Source: Tridacna crocea (taxonomy: Eukaryota; Mollusca; Bivalvia; Cardiida; Cardiidae). Taken from it: a stretch of 64,000 bases of DNA. Under the pieces are notes generated by a model. It did no database searches. It saw only the letters and a program-made list of their open reading frames with translations, and was not told the origin of the DNA. A program made the translations under genes and the position numbers. How positions within the stretch are numbered: the first letter of the stretch is position 1; every line of letters begins with the position of its first letter. The stretch is from NCBI GenBank assembly GCA_943736015.1, contig OX031069.1:25921235-25985234 (forward strand), given 5' to 3'. Positions 34,863 through 44,795 of the stretch are shown one piece after another.

Positions 34863-35020
34863 TAAACTCTGTACCACACAATCCCGAGTTTTAAGTTTCT
34901 TCTTTGCCCACAATGTTTTTTACTCTATCACATACAGAAATCATCATTTTACCAACATTCAATAAGCCGTCTGCTAATGCTTTGAATTTGGTCTTGTTCA
35001 GAATCTTGTCGTTTGGTATT
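34863..35020 (+). mobile_element. THP element with left hairpin arm deleted
   Basis: The S arm (TGTACCACACAATCCCGAG) is followed by TTTGCCCACAATG and the L arm. The left half of the palindrome is absent. Confidence 0.75.
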
Positions 35021-35222
35021 TAGACTAGTTCAAGTTGAAAGCATTTGCAGATGCCAAAATAAAGGTGACTGAAAAATTGAAATCTGTTCTGGGAAGGGTA
35101 GAAAACAATGTTGGAAAAGGAGAAAATGCTGGTTACCAGCATTTTCTCTTTTTCCCACATTGTTTTCAAAAGGCTTCTTTCTCAGGGGCATCAAAAGTAG
35201 GGATTGTGTAGTAATGGGTTAA
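35020..35222 (-). mobile_element. THP element
   Basis: The left end is trimmed (begins TTTAGACTAGTTCAAG). The hairpin is complete around GCTGGTTACCAGC and the right TTAA is intact. Confidence 0.82.
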
Positions 35223-35579
35223 TTAGTACTAAGGGTTAAAATCTAAATGAAATGTTTTTTTTGTCCTGTTGCTATTCTGCATATGAAATGAGCTGTAGTT
35301 ACAAGTCATTACTCCTGAAATTACAGAAACAAATTAGATCTAATACCATTATGACAATCTGAGCTCTTGGCAATTTTCTGTTTTACTATTGTGTCACACT
35401 GGATAATTGGTGTTTTATTACTAATCAAATTCCAAATGAAACAACCATAGTGCCTCTGATAAAAATAGTCCATGCTAGATAACTGAAAACATGGAGGCTT
35501 GGAAGCTTAGTCAGCAGAGGGCAGGGGTTGTGGTTGTGTGGTAGTCTGGGTTGAATGCTTGCTTGAACAGAATAATTAT

Positions 35580-36676
35580 TACCTCTTTACCAAACTACAA
35601 ATTTACAGTCTGGTGCAAATTGAAAACATTTGCAAATGACAAAGTAAATGTGACTGCAGAATTGAAATTTGATTTGGGGAGGGTGGAAAGCATAGTTGGT
35701 AAGGGAGAAAATGCTGGTTACCACAGTGTTGCATCCAGGCCACACGATTGCGGGATTCACGGTTTATTTTTTGCCATCACGTAATTCTGTGAATGTGATG
35801 GGGGAGCAATTGCGCAATATCGGTGTGACCTGCACAAAAAGAACACACAGCTGCGTGCATAAAAGAGAAATTAAAAAAGTCGGGTCCGGTTTCAAAACAT
35901 TTCAATAAAATAATCGGAAGTCTGACCATGCTTCATTACATGTAGATTGTTCCAGGTGGTTTCCGATTTCGTAGTGAAGTTTCTATTGAAGCGGGGAAAT
36001 AATATATCTATGCATGCGCATTGAATGTTTACTTTCATAATGCTGACGAAGAACCCGGCGATTTTAAACTTGCGATTTGTCATGTATTCTGCGGAAAGGA
36101 AACATGTCAAAGACTTTCATTGGTTCTGTTCCCAACGCAGATGGTTCATATGATGATATTATGGAAAGAACTGAGTGAAAACAGCGAGGAATAAACTTAA
36201 GTTTGTTCGGCCCCAGATTCTGACTTACTAAAAAGGATGTATCGTAATCATGAACAAAAATTGATGTGTACATCTATAGATGCACATTATCAATCAAGAA
36301 TGAGAATCTATAATGTTTTGTGTTAGAATAAGGTAAGATTAACCCAGTGGGCATTGATCAGCCCTCCCCTGTTGGCCGTGAAAATATAGATCTAGCAAAT
36401 ATCCGATCAGCCCTTGAAAGACAGTATTCATTTCCATTCAAAAAAGGAAATTGACCAGATAAATACATATTTTGTGTATACTTATTTTTTTTTCACCCAC
36501 CCCTGAAACTTTTTACTCCCCCACCACCATTCTAAAAATTCCATGGGGGATCTTCCCCTCTTGGCAGAATTCCTGGATGCAACACTGTTACCAGCATTTT
36601 CTCCTATTCCCACAATGTTTTCTAAAGGTGTCTTTTTCAGGACGTTAAATTCTAGGAATTGTGTTGTAATGGGTTA
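35580..36676 (-). mobile_element. THP element interrupted at its hairpin loop
   Basis: The L arm and left hairpin arm (GAGAAAATGCTGG) are at 35580-35717. The right arm and S arm resume at 36588 (TTACCAGCATTTTCTCC) and end in a decayed TTAC. Confidence 0.85.
35724..36587. mobile_element. DNA transposon, CAGTGTTGCATCC inverted ends, in the THP loop
   Basis: Inverted ends CAGTGTTGCATCCAGG / CCTGGATGCAACACTG, 864 bp, flanked by TTACCA on both sides (35718-35723 and 36588-36593). CAGTG ends suggest hAT, but the duplication is 6 bp instead of 8. No transposase is visible. Confidence 0.82.
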
Positions 36677-36714
36677 CACAAATGGGCAGCACTCTGAAAA
36701 ACGGAGGGGTCTGA

Positions 36715-36898
36715 TACATAGAGGATATTTTGTTTTTTTTCGGTGAAAGATCGAAATTTAATTCATTGAGTGGACACCATCGGTAATATTTTCATGAGTG
36801 GCTGCACCACTCATGAAAAAATTTCCGAGGGTCTTCACGAGATGAAATAAATTTCGATCTTTCACCAAAAAACCCCCAAATATTCTATTTATATATTA
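36715..36898. repeat. Palindromic element, GAAAGATCGAAATTTA arms
   Basis: ATAGAGGATATTTTG and CAAATATTCTAT are outer arms, GGTGAAAGATCGAAATTTA and TAAATTTCGATCTTTCACC inner arms, with CATGAGTGGCTGCACCACTCATG at the centre. Confidence 0.78.
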
Positions 36899-37304
36899 AC
36901 CCTTTCTGGGAGGAGCTTTATCAAAATCCAGTACAGTTCTTTCCATCATTCCCCGTGGTGTACCCCTCCTGCATAGCAACACATTACGATTTTATGTCGA
37001 GTGTGAGAAATGTAAGGTAAATGACATCATATTTCCGTCTGGTTGTGAGGCACGGGCATTTAACCTAGGTAACATTTGAACATGAAAATCGGTATTTATT
37101 TTCACTGGTTGTACCAGTGTAAGATTGGAAAATATTTTCACTGCTATTTCTTATGTCCTACCAGAAAGGATGAAATAAATCTCTGTGATGCAATTATTTT
37201 ACCAAGCCATGGATCAGTAAGTTTTGCTGACGCATTGAACCCATTTTACATGGAACGTGATTTAAAGTTTGTAACATATTACTTGAGAATCAATGCATGA
37301 ATGG
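36899..37304. other. Unassigned spacer with a 74-codon open stretch
   Basis: 37076-37300 is open on + but has no splice context, family match or conserved motif. It also holds an ATTTTCACTGG palindromic word like the centre of the preceding element, so a repeat origin is likelier than a gene. Confidence 0.35.
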
Positions 37305-37534
37305 TTTGACCCTTTACCACACAATCCCGATTTTTAACAACCCTGAGAAAGAAAACTTTTAAAAACATTGTTGGAAAAGGAGAAAATGCTGGTAACCAGC
37401 ATTTTCTCCTTTTCCCACGATGTTTTCTACCCTTTCCAAATCAAGTTTCAATTTTTGATTCATATTTATTTTGTCGTCTGCAATTGCTTTCAATTTGGGC
37501 TAGTCCAAAAGTTTGTCGTTTGGGAAAGGGTTAA
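37305..37534 (+). mobile_element. THP element
   Basis: The left TTAA is mutated. The hairpin is complete with single mismatches (CATTGTTGG, CCCACGATG). The right TTAA is shared with the next copy. Confidence 0.87.
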
Positions 37535-37759
37535 CTCTCTACCAAACAACAAAATTTTAGACTGGTCCAAATTTTAAAAGCATTTGCAGATGACAATTGA
37601 CTTGACTAAAGAATTGAAATTTGTTTTAGGAAGAGGAGAAAACATTGTGGGAAAAGGAGAAAATGCTGGTTACCAGCATTTTCTCCTTTTCCCACAGTGT
37701 TTTCAAAAGGCCTCTTTCACAGGGGTGTTAAAAGTCAGGATTGTGTGGTAAAGGGTTAA
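37531..37759 (-). mobile_element. THP element, inverted neighbour of the previous
   Basis: Head-to-head with 37305-37534 (S-L then L-S) across a single TTAA. TTAA is also at the right end. Confidence 0.9.
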
Positions 37760-38401
37760 ATTTTGTAATTTGTCTGTTCTTGAAAAGTATCATAGCCTCT
37801 GTTACTGTCCACAAATAGAACTTTCTTCGAACTTGAGATGAAGTTCAATAGGGTAAATATCTTCTGGAAACAATACCACTTTCCTGTTAAAAGTTTACAT
37901 GCATTATCTCCCGCTAGATGGCATTCTATAAATACTCATCTGTCTGATATGGGCATCTTGGGTACAGAGCCGAATCACTTTCTTACGCGACAACTGTTAC
38001 TTTGAATTTAAAACTAAAATAAAGGTTTACTCAATAAAACGCTACCTCGTGCAATTCACTCAGCTATGATCAGCAGTTCAGAGAAATCTGGAGCTAAAGC
38101 AGGTCTCATTTCTTCTCAAACGAATTGATAAAAGCTACTTTCAGCATTGCTATTTTATAGAGCGTAATATTGCAGTCAGCCCGCTTTCCGGGCTAGTGAT
38201 GTGTCATATAAGACAGTCGAATCTTCGAAGAATATGACATGCGCAGACAACGAGTTTACAGGGAATTTTCCTCCGTCCCAGGACTGGGCTCTAATGTATT
38301 TTACATGTTTTGTGGAGTCTTTTTGACCACCAAAGATCAATATAGCTTCAGTGTATTCTTTTGAAATTCCACATAGTCCATTTTATGCTCTTGATTTTCT
38401 T
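37760..38401. other. Unassigned spacer
   Basis: No gene, palindrome or repeat recognised in about 640 bases. Confidence 0.4.
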
Positions 38402-38488
38402 CAACTCTTTACCAAGTGTCCAAAGTTTACACCAAGTCCTGTCCCACTTCCGTAGAAAGAAATGGGATTGCTAATGGTAAAGGGTTAA
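38402..38488. mobile_element. THP-related miniature, about 87 bp
   Basis: CTCTTTACCAAGTG at the left and GGTAAAGGGTTAA at the right with only about 60 nt between. The hairpin and most of both arms are missing. Confidence 0.55.
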
Positions 38489-38751
38489 TAGGATGAAATT
38501 GGATGAAAGGTGTAATAAAAAAAATATTGGGTGTCCTTGGAATAGATATTGATCTCTGCAATGTTTATACCTGATGTAATCCAAAAGGAATCCTCTTTCC
38601 ATTGATTTAGTTATTTTTAGCTCGGCTCTGTTAGAAGAAAACCCAAAGTACTGTCATAATTATCCTTATTGTCATCTGTATCTTGTGTTTTTGCAGTTGT
38701 AGAGGAAAAACTGTACAATTTCTTATTTCTCTGTCATTACTAGAAAATCTA

Positions 38752-39082
38752 AATTATTAGTCTTTACCAAAATGACAATTTTAGACTTGTCCAAATCGAA
38801 AACATTGTAGTCAACAAGTTTTATGTTACTCAAGACATGAATTTTGTCTTTCAAAGGATTGAAAAAAGCGTGGGGAAAGGAGAGATTTATTTCGCTCAGG
38901 GTCGTTAGAACAACTCTGCGAAAGAAGTCTTTCTGAAAACATTCTAGGGGGAAAAAAAGAAAATGTTGGTAATCAGCATTTTCTCCCTCTTCCCACTATG
39001 TTTCCTATCCTATTAATTTGTCTGCAAAATTAATGCTTTCAATTTGGACTTTTTCGAAATTTTGTTGTTTGCTGAACGGTTG
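38752..39082. mobile_element. Two merged, degraded THP copies
   Basis: An L-arm-first copy (TTACCAAAATGACAATTTTAG) loses its right half and runs into an S-first copy (GGGTCGTTAG, TTGGTAATCAGCATTTTCTCC). Confidence 0.6.
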
Positions 39083-39117
39083 GTATTACCATTTAGGCCA
39101 AAATCTTTCTGAGTTTT

Positions 39118-40061
39118 TAGCTCACCTCAGCACGAAGTGCTCATGGTGAGCTTTTGTGATCCCCAATGTCCGTGGTCCGTCGTCCACAATTTCTTTAAAC
39201 ATCCTCTCCTTGTAAACCACTGGGCCAATCTTGATGAAACTTGGCAGGGATGTTCCTTGGGTGAAGCTCTACCAGAGTTGTTCAAAAGATTAGCATCTTC
39301 TAGTGGACCTCTACCAAGAGTGTTCATAAAATGTCCTTTGGGTCAAAACTGGCCCCGCCCTGGGAGTCACAAGTTTAAAACATAGAAATAAAAAGGAAAA
39401 CTTTAAAATTCTTCTTCTCTGAAATTAGAAGGTGCAGAGCTTTGATATTTAATACATAGCATCTCCTAATAAACCTCTACTAAGATTGTTCATATGATAC
39501 CCCTGGGGTCAAAACTGGTCTCGCCCTGGGAGTCACAAGTTTGAAACATAGGAACAAAGAAGGAAAACTTTAAAATTCTTCTTCTCTGAAACTAGAGGGT
39601 GTAGAGCTTTGATATTTGGTATGTAGCATCGCCTAGTGGACCTTTACCAAGATTGCTCATTTAATGCCCCTGGGGTCAAAACTGGCCCAGCCCCGGGGGT
39701 CACAAGTTTGAAACATAGGAACAAAGAAGGAAAACTTTAAAATTCTTCTCTGAAACTAGGTGATGCAGAGTTTTTGATATTTGGTATGTAGCATCTCTTA
39801 GTGGATCTCTACTAAGAATGTTCATATGATACCCCTGGGGTCAAAACTGGCCCGGCCCCTGGGGTCACAAGTTTGAAACATAGGAACAAAGAATGAAAAC
39901 TTTAAAAATCTTCTTCTCTAAAAGTAGAAGATGCATTTTGCACAGTCACCCTGTCAGAATTATTTGACCTTGAACTTTGATATTTGGTATTTATCTTCAT
40001 TGTAGACCCTTTACTGCTTAGTACTCAGGTGAGCGATATAGGACCATCATGGTCCTCTTGT
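39118..40061 (+). mobile_element. Helentron/HINE-like element, GCTCACCT ends
   Basis: TAGCTCACCTCAGCACGAAG opens it with hairpin GAGCTTTTGTG nearby. The inverse CAGGTGAGCGATATAGG precedes hairpin AGGACCATCATGGTCCT and CTCTTGT. Four units of about 170 bp (CTCTGAAACTAGAGGGTG, GGGGTCAAAACTGGCCC). It ends against a THP half, 150 bases upstream of the first recognised CerS exon. Confidence 0.85.
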
Positions 40062-40182
40062 TTCACAATGTTTTCTATGCTTTCAAAAGATGTCATATAC
40101 ACATAAGAAATGGCTTCATCCATGCTATTATTTAGGGTCAATTAGAGATACCATGGAAATGCCTTATGAGGTAAAGGGTTAA
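40062..40182 (-). mobile_element. THP subfamily B, half copy
   Basis: CACAATGTTTTCTATGC and GACCCTAAAT-type arm (seen as ATTTAGGGTCAATTAG), ending GGTAAAGGGTTAA. The arm matches, in reverse, the left arm of 56041-56270 and no standard S or L arm. The other half is missing at the junction with the Helentron-like element. Confidence 0.75.
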
Positions 40183-40209
40183 AGACATACAATTTTTATT
40201 TTGTTTCAG

Positions 40210-40316
40210 ATCATGGCTAAACAAACAGATATGGAAGTGCGACAGATAGAGCGATGGTTCAGATTACGTAGAAATCAGGACAGAGCAACACTAATGAAAA
40301 AATTCACAGAAACAGG
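40210..40316 (+). CDS. CERS: Ceramide synthase exon: C-terminal part of Hox-like domain
   Basis: The acceptor TTTGTTTCAG precedes 40210 and the donor GTGAGC begins at 40317. The exon starts in phase 0 and ends after two bases of a Gly codon. It encodes a run containing RQIERWFRLRRNQDRATL, the third helix and basic tail of the Hox-like domain found in most animal CerS proteins. This region is thought to face the cytosol or ER membrane surface rather than act as a classic DNA-binding homeodomain. An ATG at 40213 is in frame, but the upstream polypyrimidine tract plus AG, and the fact that the domain is cut mid-way, make this an internal exon rather than a start. Confidence 0.93.
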
Positions 40317-40435
40317 GTGAGCCTAAAGTATTCTTCCTCTTATAATTGACCAAAACATCTAAGGTAAAAGTGGATGTTTTTTCGGGTATAGAATTTCACA
40401 AATTACCAAGTACTGATCTTACACAATGCTTTAAT

Positions 40436-40576
40436 TTCCAGCATTTTCTCCTTTTCCCACAATGTTTTCTTCCCTTCACAAAACAAATTTCCAATTTTCA
40501 GTCACTTTATTTTGTCGTCTGCAAATGTTATTCAGTTTGGACAAACCTAAAATTTTGTTGTCTGGTAAAGAGTTAA
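40436..40576 (+). mobile_element. THP element, left half truncated
   Basis: Begins at the right hairpin arm (CCAGCATTTTCTCC) and has a complete L arm to TTAA. It lies in the first CerS intron. Confidence 0.8.
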
Positions 40577-40653
40577 GAGGTATTTTTCCATTAGCTACTA
40601 TATTTCAAAGAGATCTGTAGGAGGAAAAATGTCGTCTGCAGTTGGTATTGTTT

Positions 40654-40878
40654 TTAAGCCTACCAAATGACAAAGTTTAGACTAGTCCAAATGGAAAGCA
40701 TTTACAGACAACATAAGAAATGTCGCTCAAAAACTAAAATTTGATATGGCATGGTTAGAAAATATTGTGGGAAAAGGAGAAAATGCTGGTTACTAGCATT
40801 ATCTCCTTTTCCCACAATGTTTTCAAAAGGATTTTGCTCAGGATCGTTAAAAGTCGGGATTGTATGGTAAAGATTTAA
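40654..40878 (-). mobile_element. THP element, complete
   Basis: TTAA at both ends. The hairpin has one change (GCATTATCTCC). The right TTAA is shared with the next copy. Confidence 0.87.
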
Positions 40879-41106
40879 CCCTTTACCACACAGCAAAATT
40901 CTAGACCGTTACAAATCGAAAGTATTTGCAGACGACAATTTATAAGTCAGGCTCAAATGGTGTAATTTTGCTTTGATAGGGTAGAAAACTTGGTGGGAAA
41001 AGGAGAAAATGCTGGTAACCAGCATTTTCTCCTTTTCCCACAATGTTTTCAAAAGGCTTCTTCCACAGGGTCGTTAAAAGTCGTCATTGTGTGGTAAAGG
41101 GTTTAA
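40875..41106 (-). mobile_element. THP element, L' subtype
   Basis: The L arm has GGCTCAAATGG...TTTGCTTTGATAGGGTAG in place of the common CTCAAAAATTGAAATTTG. The same L' arm occurs at 44796, 59710, 60372 and 62152. Confidence 0.87.
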
Positions 41107-41239
41107 GGATACTTATAAGTTTTTTCCCTGAGTAAGATTACGTTACTATATTTAGATGTCAGATTTTGTTTTTCCTTGAAAGGCCATCAGGATGTTACAG
41201 GGCATATTCTATTCTATACCACACAATCTCTAGCTTTTT

Positions 41240-41468
41240 TTAACCCATTACCACACAATCCCTACTTTTGACGCCCCTGAGAAAGAAGCCATTAGAAAAC
41301 ATTGTGGGAAAAGGAGAAAATGCTGGTAACCAGCATTTTCTCCTTTTCCCACTATGTTTTCTACCTTTCACAAAACAAATTTTAAATTTTCAACCACTTT
41401 TATTTTGTCGTCTGCAAATGCTTTCGATTTGGACAAGCCTAAAATATTGTCGTTTGGTTATGGGTTAA
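41240..41468 (+). mobile_element. THP element, complete
   Basis: TTAA at both ends. The right hairpin arm has CCCACTATG against CATTGTGGG. An orphan end (CCACACAATCTCTAGC) precedes it at 41219. Confidence 0.9.
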
Positions 41469-41484
41469 ACCTTTTTAGAAGAGG

Positions 41485-41681
41485 AAGATTTTAGAAAACG
41501 TAGTGGGAATTAGTGACAAAATGCTCGTGACTAGCATTTTCTCCTTTTCGCACCGAGTTTTCAAGCAATCCAGTCACAAGTTTTGAACAATATTTGAGTT
41601 CCAGTTAATCTTCTTGTTTACGTCTACAAATGCTTGCGGTTTTGTCATGTCTTAAATTTTGTCGGTATGGTAAAGAGTTAA
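41485..41681 (+). mobile_element. THP element, degraded
   Basis: The S arm is missing. The hairpin inner stem AAAATGCTCGTGACTAGCATTTT has a changed loop. The L arm is diverged and TTAA at the right is shared. Confidence 0.7.
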
Positions 41682-41889
41682 CTCTTTACAAGTTGATATT
41701 TTATGGTAAACTGAAAGCACAAACAGGTGACTTATCAATTTCGGTTCAAGTGATTGAATTAGTTTTTTAACAGGAGAGAAAATATTGTTGGAAAGGGGGG
41801 AAATGCTGGTGAACAGCATTTTCTGCATTTCAAGCAATGGTTTCAAGTGGTCTATTTTAGGGTAGTTAAAACCCTACATAGTTTGTTAG
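41678..41889 (-). mobile_element. THP element, degraded
   Basis: The L arm is shortened. The hairpin is GGGGGGAAATGCTGGTGAAC. The S-arm end has decayed to TTAG. Confidence 0.7.
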
Positions 41890-41897
41890 CCCTATAC

Positions 41898-42112
41898 TTA
41901 ACCATCCCTTGTTTTAATGACCCCAGGGAAGAGAGCTTTTGAAAACATGGTTGGAAAAGGAGAAAACGCTGGTAACCAGCATTTTCTCCCTTTCCCACAA
42001 TGTTTTATACCTTTTCAAAGAAATACAATTATGTTTTACCACTTTTGGATTTATCATCAGTAGATTCTGTCAATTTGGAAGACTCTAAAATTTGCAGTTT
42101 TGGAAAGGGTTA
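41898..42112 (+). mobile_element. THP element
   Basis: Starts TTAACCATCCCTTG and has a full hairpin with one arm change (AAAACGCTGGTAACC). The right end is GGGTTAG. Confidence 0.78.
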
Positions 42113-42349
42113 GAGGTTACAAACTGTAGTAGATTTTAAAAATGATGTTTCAAATGAGGCTATTTTATTTGTTATTATACAATTCATACGGAAATGACCA
42201 GTAATACTAATCCGCCCAAACAACGTCATCATCTGTTCATCTCTCCCGCCAACATCTCGTCGTTCCCGCCAAAGTCATGCTCGCTGTTCCTGCCGACGTC
42301 CGCACGACACAACCATTCTGGATGACATACTCTCCAGCAAGTACATTTT
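42113..42349. other. Intron spacer with a small GC-rich island
   Basis: 42207-42315 is unusually C-rich with CCCGCC iterated (CTCCCGCCAACATC, TTCCCGCCAAAGTC, TTCCTGCCGACGTC), an imperfect 18-19 bp period. A 43-codon open stretch from an ATG at 42194 crosses it. No family match is recognised. Confidence 0.45.
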
Positions 42350-42542
42350 AAAAGCATTTTGGGACAAATCATAGAACTTGTTTTTGGAATGGTAGGAAAC
42401 TTACAGAAAAAATTAGGAAGTGTTTGTTAATTGGAAAAAACAGAGTTTGCTCGGTACCAACATTTTCTCAGTTGCAGGTCCTTGTGTGTTTTAAAAAGCC
42501 CACTTTGCCTGGGACACGAAATCATCACTTGTAAAGAATCAA
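42350..42542 (-). mobile_element. THP element, degraded
   Basis: AAAGCATTTTGGGAC and TTTTAAAAAGCCCACTTTG mark the arms. The hairpin is almost lost. Confidence 0.5.
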
Positions 42543-42764
42543 CTCTTTACCACACAATCCTGACTTTTAACGACCCTGAGAAAAAAGCCTTTTGAAAATA
42601 TAGTGGGAAAAGGAGAAAATGCTGGTAACCGGCATTTTCTCCTTTTCCCACAATGTTTTCTACCCTTCCCAAAACAAATTTCAATGATTCAGTCAGATCT
42701 TGTCATCTGCAAAGGCATTCAATTTTGATCAGTCTATAATCTTGTCGTTTGGTAAGGAGTTTTA
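42539..42764 (+). mobile_element. THP element
   Basis: The left TTAA is changed to TCAA. The hairpin is intact apart from CCGGC in the loop side. The L arm is slightly shortened. Confidence 0.85.
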
Positions 42765-43055
42765 AACTGTAGATTTTGATTTTTTTTCCCATTGAAAGGA
42801 TTTGCATATATTAACCTCATCTCTGGGAAAGACAAACTAAATCCTCCCCTTTCACAAGATATTCAGTGCAAACTAATGAAAAATACAGTTTAGGTCTGTC
42901 ACCTCCTGTCAATTTAGGGCTCCCCTTACAAAACTCTATACCAGATGGAAAAATAAAAAAAAAACAAGTCATCATGAAACTACTGTATCTAGTTTTAACC
43001 TACCAGATTGAGGAAGCTTTGAAAACTTTGTGGGAAAAGGAGAAAATCCTTGTAA
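42765..43055. other. Intron spacer ending in a THP half-hairpin
   Basis: 43018-43055 carries GAAAACTTTGTGGGAAAAGG and AGAAAATCCTTGTAAC, a left hairpin arm into which the next copy appears to be inserted or joined. Confidence 0.5.
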
Positions 43056-43289
43056 CTAAACCCTTTCCCAAACAATCCCTGGTTTTTACGACCCTGAGAT
43101 AGAAGCCTTTTGAAAACATTGTAACATTGTAGGAAGAGGAGAAAATGCTGGTAACCAGCATTTTCTCTTTTTCCCACATTCTACCCTTCTCGAAACAAAT
43201 TTCAATTTTTTAGTTGTGTTTATTTTGTTGTGTGCAAGTGCTTTCAATTTTAGACCAATCTAAAATTTTGTTGTTTGGTAAAGAGTTAA
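43056..43289 (+). mobile_element. THP element, CCCAAACAA S arm
   Basis: The left TTAA has decayed to CTAA-like sequence. CATTGTAACATTGTAGG is a local 7-8 bp duplication in the left arm, and the right arm is shortened (CCCACATTCTACCC). Confidence 0.82.
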
Positions 43290-43329
43290 CCATTTTCCAT
43301 TTTCCTCTCTGTGTTTTCTTGTTGCAATG

Positions 43330-43470
43330 AAAAGCACATGCAGACCACGAATTAAGTGTTGCTTAATCATGGAATTTGTCTCTGATATGGTAGAAATCAT
43401 TGTGGGGAAAGAAGAAAGTGTTGGTTTCCAGCGTTTTCCCCTTTTCACAGCATCTTTTCAAAAGGCCCTT
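43330..43470 (-). mobile_element. THP element, degraded
   Basis: The hairpin is GAAGAAAGTGTTGGTTTCCAG against GCGTTTTCCCC. S-arm start only. Confidence 0.6.
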
Positions 43471-43471
43471 T

Positions 43472-43702
43472 TTTACTCTTTAGCAGGCAATCCTGACTTT
43501 TAACAACCCTCACAGAGAAGGCTTGCAAAAATATTGTGGGAAAAGGGAAAAATGCTGGTAACCAGCATTTTCTCTTTTCCTACAGTGTTTTGTACCATAT
43601 CAAGGACAGATATTGTAAGTTTAGTTACATTTATCTTTTTTGGCTTCAGATTCCTACAACTTTATCTAGTCCAAAATTTTGTCATTAGGTCAAGAGGTTT
43701 AA
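43472..43702 (+). mobile_element. THP element
   Basis: The left TTAA is lost (TTTACTC). The hairpin is AAAAGGGAAAAATGC with a shortened right arm, and the right TTAA is intact. A partial copy with only S arm and left hairpin half follows (43699-43760). Confidence 0.8.
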
Positions 43703-43798
43703 TAACTCTGAAGAAGAAGGCTTTGAAAACATTATGAGAAAAGGAGAAAATGCTGATTAAACCAGTATAGATGAAAAGGGTCGGTTTAGGAAGATATT

Positions 43799-44027
43799 TT
43801 AACCCATTACCACACAATCCCTACTTTTGATACCTCTGAGAAAGAAACCATTAGAAAACATTGTGGGAAAAGGAGAAAATGCTGGTAACCAGCATTTTCT
43901 CCTTTTCCCACAATGTTTTCTACCCTGCTAGAAACTAACTTCAATTTTTGAGTTACGCTTATTTTTGTTGTCTGCAAGTGCTTTCAATTTGGACCAGTCT
44001 CAAATTGGACGTTTGGTAAAGGGTTAA
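43799..44027 (+). mobile_element. THP element, complete, consensus palindrome
   Basis: TTAA at both ends. The 67-nt palindrome is perfect and consensus in both arms. Confidence 0.92.
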
Positions 44028-44354
44028 CAAAATGAGATATAGGAGGGGGGATGTGTATGTAAAAGCCCAGTCTTTTTTGTGCTAATGAGATGGACCATTA
44101 GTGCGTAGACTATTTTTGAAGTAATTAAAATACCCTCAAGATGTTCTTCTTTTACGTGAACAAATATTTGCACTAAATAGAAATGTTAGGTGAAAAGGAG
44201 CAGTTGCTTGTTGCAATTTTTCATTGCTTTCGAGCATAGCCTGCTTTGAGCAGTTGAACTTTGAGCATAGTTGACACAGTGAAGCTTTAGTGTAATGTGT
44301 ATGTGTGTCCGTCTGTCCAAACTAGAACTTCTTCATCTATGGATGGCTTTTATT
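44028..44354. other. Intron spacer
   Basis: 44240-44345 resembles a Helentron-like head fragment (GTGTGTCCGTCTGTCC). Otherwise unassigned. Confidence 0.4.
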
Positions 44355-44593
44355 TCCTTACCAATTGACAGAATTTTTATTTCTTTATCAAATGACAGAC
44401 TTGTTCAAATTGAAAACATTTGCAGATGACAAAATAAATATGAATCAAAAGTTGCAATTTGATTTGGAAAGGGTTGAAACCATTATGGGAAAAGAAAATG
44501 CTGGTTACCAGCATTTTCTCCATTTCCCACAATGTTTCCAAAAGGCTTTCTTTTTCAGGGTGGTTGAAAGTTGGTACTGTGTGGTAGAGTTAA
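44355..44593 (-). mobile_element. THP element with duplicated end
   Basis: Two end-like starts (TTACCAATTGACAG and TTATCAAATGACAG) stand 30 nt apart. The left hairpin arm lacks GGAG (GGGAAAAGAAAATGC). Confidence 0.78.
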
Positions 44594-44656
44594 AACAATT
44601 TTGACAGGTTGTTCTCCTTTTATGAGAAGAGGTTCTATTTGAAAAAATTGTTAAGT

Positions 44657-44790
44657 TAGGTCCAAGGTCAAGGTCACACTTTAAGGTCAGTTGATAAAAG
44701 TGTCATAAATAGGGCTTGTCTGAGCTACAGCTTGTATACTTATCAGAGGTCAGGTAGGTCAAGGTCATACTTACAGGTCAAATGATAATG
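44657..44790 (+). repeat. AAGGTCAAGGTCA repeat fragment
   Basis: CCAAGGTCAAGGTCACAC, AAGGTCAGTTGATAA and GTCAAGGTCATAC are words shared with the array at 3418-9235. Confidence 0.55.
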
Positions 44791-44795
44791 TTGTC

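Noticed and set aside
37076-37300. 74-codon open stretch as a CerS or other exon
   Set aside because: Does not fit the CerS N-terminus, has no clear splice sites and overlaps palindromic words shared with the neighbouring repeat.
1-40209. Dozens of open stretches of 60-125 codons on both strands
   Set aside because: Almost all lie on THP hairpins, array units or SINEs (recurrent phrases such as LFPQCF and GKGENAG are the translated hairpin), have no splice context, and match no family. None is annotated as a gene.
40213-40215. ATG in the first visible CerS exon as a translation start
   Set aside because: It follows a good acceptor (TTTGTTTCAG) by three bases, and starting here would cut the Hox-like domain in half and lose the first membrane segment.
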